Assembly: GCA_012513595.1 (NCBI GenBank)
Contig: JAAZBY010000497.1
Coordinates: forward strand, 1 to 5,962
Reading direction: 5' to 3'
Source of the DNA: Chloroflexota bacterium
Lineage (GTDB): Bacteria; Chloroflexota; Anaerolineae; UBA1429
DNA length: 5,962 bases
Shown: positions 5,904 through 5,962 of the stretch, piece after piece
Layout of the letters: each line of letters opens with the position of its first letter
How positions within the stretch are numbered: position 1 is the first letter of the stretch
The notes under the pieces: generated by a model
The model's input: the letters and a program-made list of their open reading frames with translations, nothing else
Told to the model about the DNA's origin: nothing
Databases searched by the model: none
Made by a program: the position numbers and the translations under genes

Positions 5904-5962
5904 ATGCATGAGCTATCGATCACCGAAGACGTCCTCCGGATTGCCACAGAACACGCCGAGAA
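5904..5962 (+). CDS. hypA: HypA, hydrogenase/urease nickel incorporation protein, 3'-truncated
   Basis: Only the first 19 codons are inside the window. They begin MHELSI and continue TEDVLRIATEHAE, which matches the highly conserved HypA N-terminus, including the Met1-His2-Glu3 segment whose backbone and His bind Ni(II). HypA works with HypB in the cytoplasm to deliver nickel to the large subunit of [NiFe]-hydrogenases; the C-terminal zinc-binding part is beyond the edge. The start is fixed by this motif. The gene is separated from the FNT gene by a strong hairpin and has its own TACAAT box, so it probably opens a new hyp/hydrogenase transcription unit. Confidence 0.85.
   Translation, partial: MHELSITEDVLRIATEHAE

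Noticed and set aside
5908..5962. Second ATG at 5908 as the start of the last gene
   Set aside because: It is in another frame and does not give the HypA MHELSI start found from ATG 5904.
1..5962. CRISPR arrays, insertion sequences, tRNA or rRNA genes
   Set aside because: No direct-repeat array, transposase-like ORF, terminal inverted repeats or RNA-gene signatures were seen on either strand.

Overview
This window is about 66% GC (estimated by eye) and carries part of a cytoplasmic formate-metabolism locus from an anaerobic bacterium. All recognisable genes are on the + strand. In order they are: the 3' part of a NuoF/HydB-type flavoprotein fused to a GltD/NfnB-type NAD(P)H:FAD oxidoreductase (1-1766, open at the left edge); a complete selenocysteine-containing formate dehydrogenase catalytic subunit with a NuoG-like Fe-S head (2086-4812); a formate/nitrite (FNT) family channel (4990-5793); and the first 19 codons of the nickel-insertion protein HypA (5904-5962, open at the right edge).

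The main reading problem is the formate dehydrogenase. An in-frame TGA at 3142-3144 splits it into two apparent ORFs. The TGA lies exactly at the active-site Cys/Sec position (ARL-U-H). A 6-bp hairpin with a GGUCU loop starts 12 nt after it. The two halves are therefore one 908-residue selenoprotein with Sec at residue 353, not a pseudogene or two genes.

Functional picture (inference from families): the FNT channel moves formate across the membrane. FdhA interconverts formate and CO2 at a Mo/W-bis-pterin-Sec site and passes electrons along its five Fe-S clusters to the flavoprotein partner, which exchanges them with NAD(P). The partner retains NuoF-type and GltD-type Fe-S and nucleotide modules in one chain, so two pyridine-nucleotide sites, and possibly electron bifurcation or confurcation, are conceivable. 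HypA at the right edge suggests that [NiFe]-hydrogenase maturation genes follow, linking formate to H2 metabolism.

Non-coding layout: each of the three intergenic regions begins with a strong GC-rich hairpin close to the preceding stop codon, and none has a U-tract (1786-1837, 4822-4850, 5815-5852). The 319-nt gap before fdhA holds the best promoter in the window (TTGCGG-16-TACAAT) and a leader of about 150 nt with potential secondary structure and a possible 19-codon leader ORF overlapping the fdhA start as TGATG. A second TACAAT box sits 7 nt before the hypA ATG, which suggests a leaderless transcript.

The taxon cannot be fixed from this window. High GC, Sec use, a NuoG-type FdhA, a NuoF-GltD fusion and TACAAT boxes would fit an anaerobic Chloroflexota-like bacterium, but other GC-rich anaerobes (acetogenic Firmicutes, Desulfobacterota) are possible. 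The genome must also encode the Sec machinery (selA, selB, selC, selD), which is not in this window.
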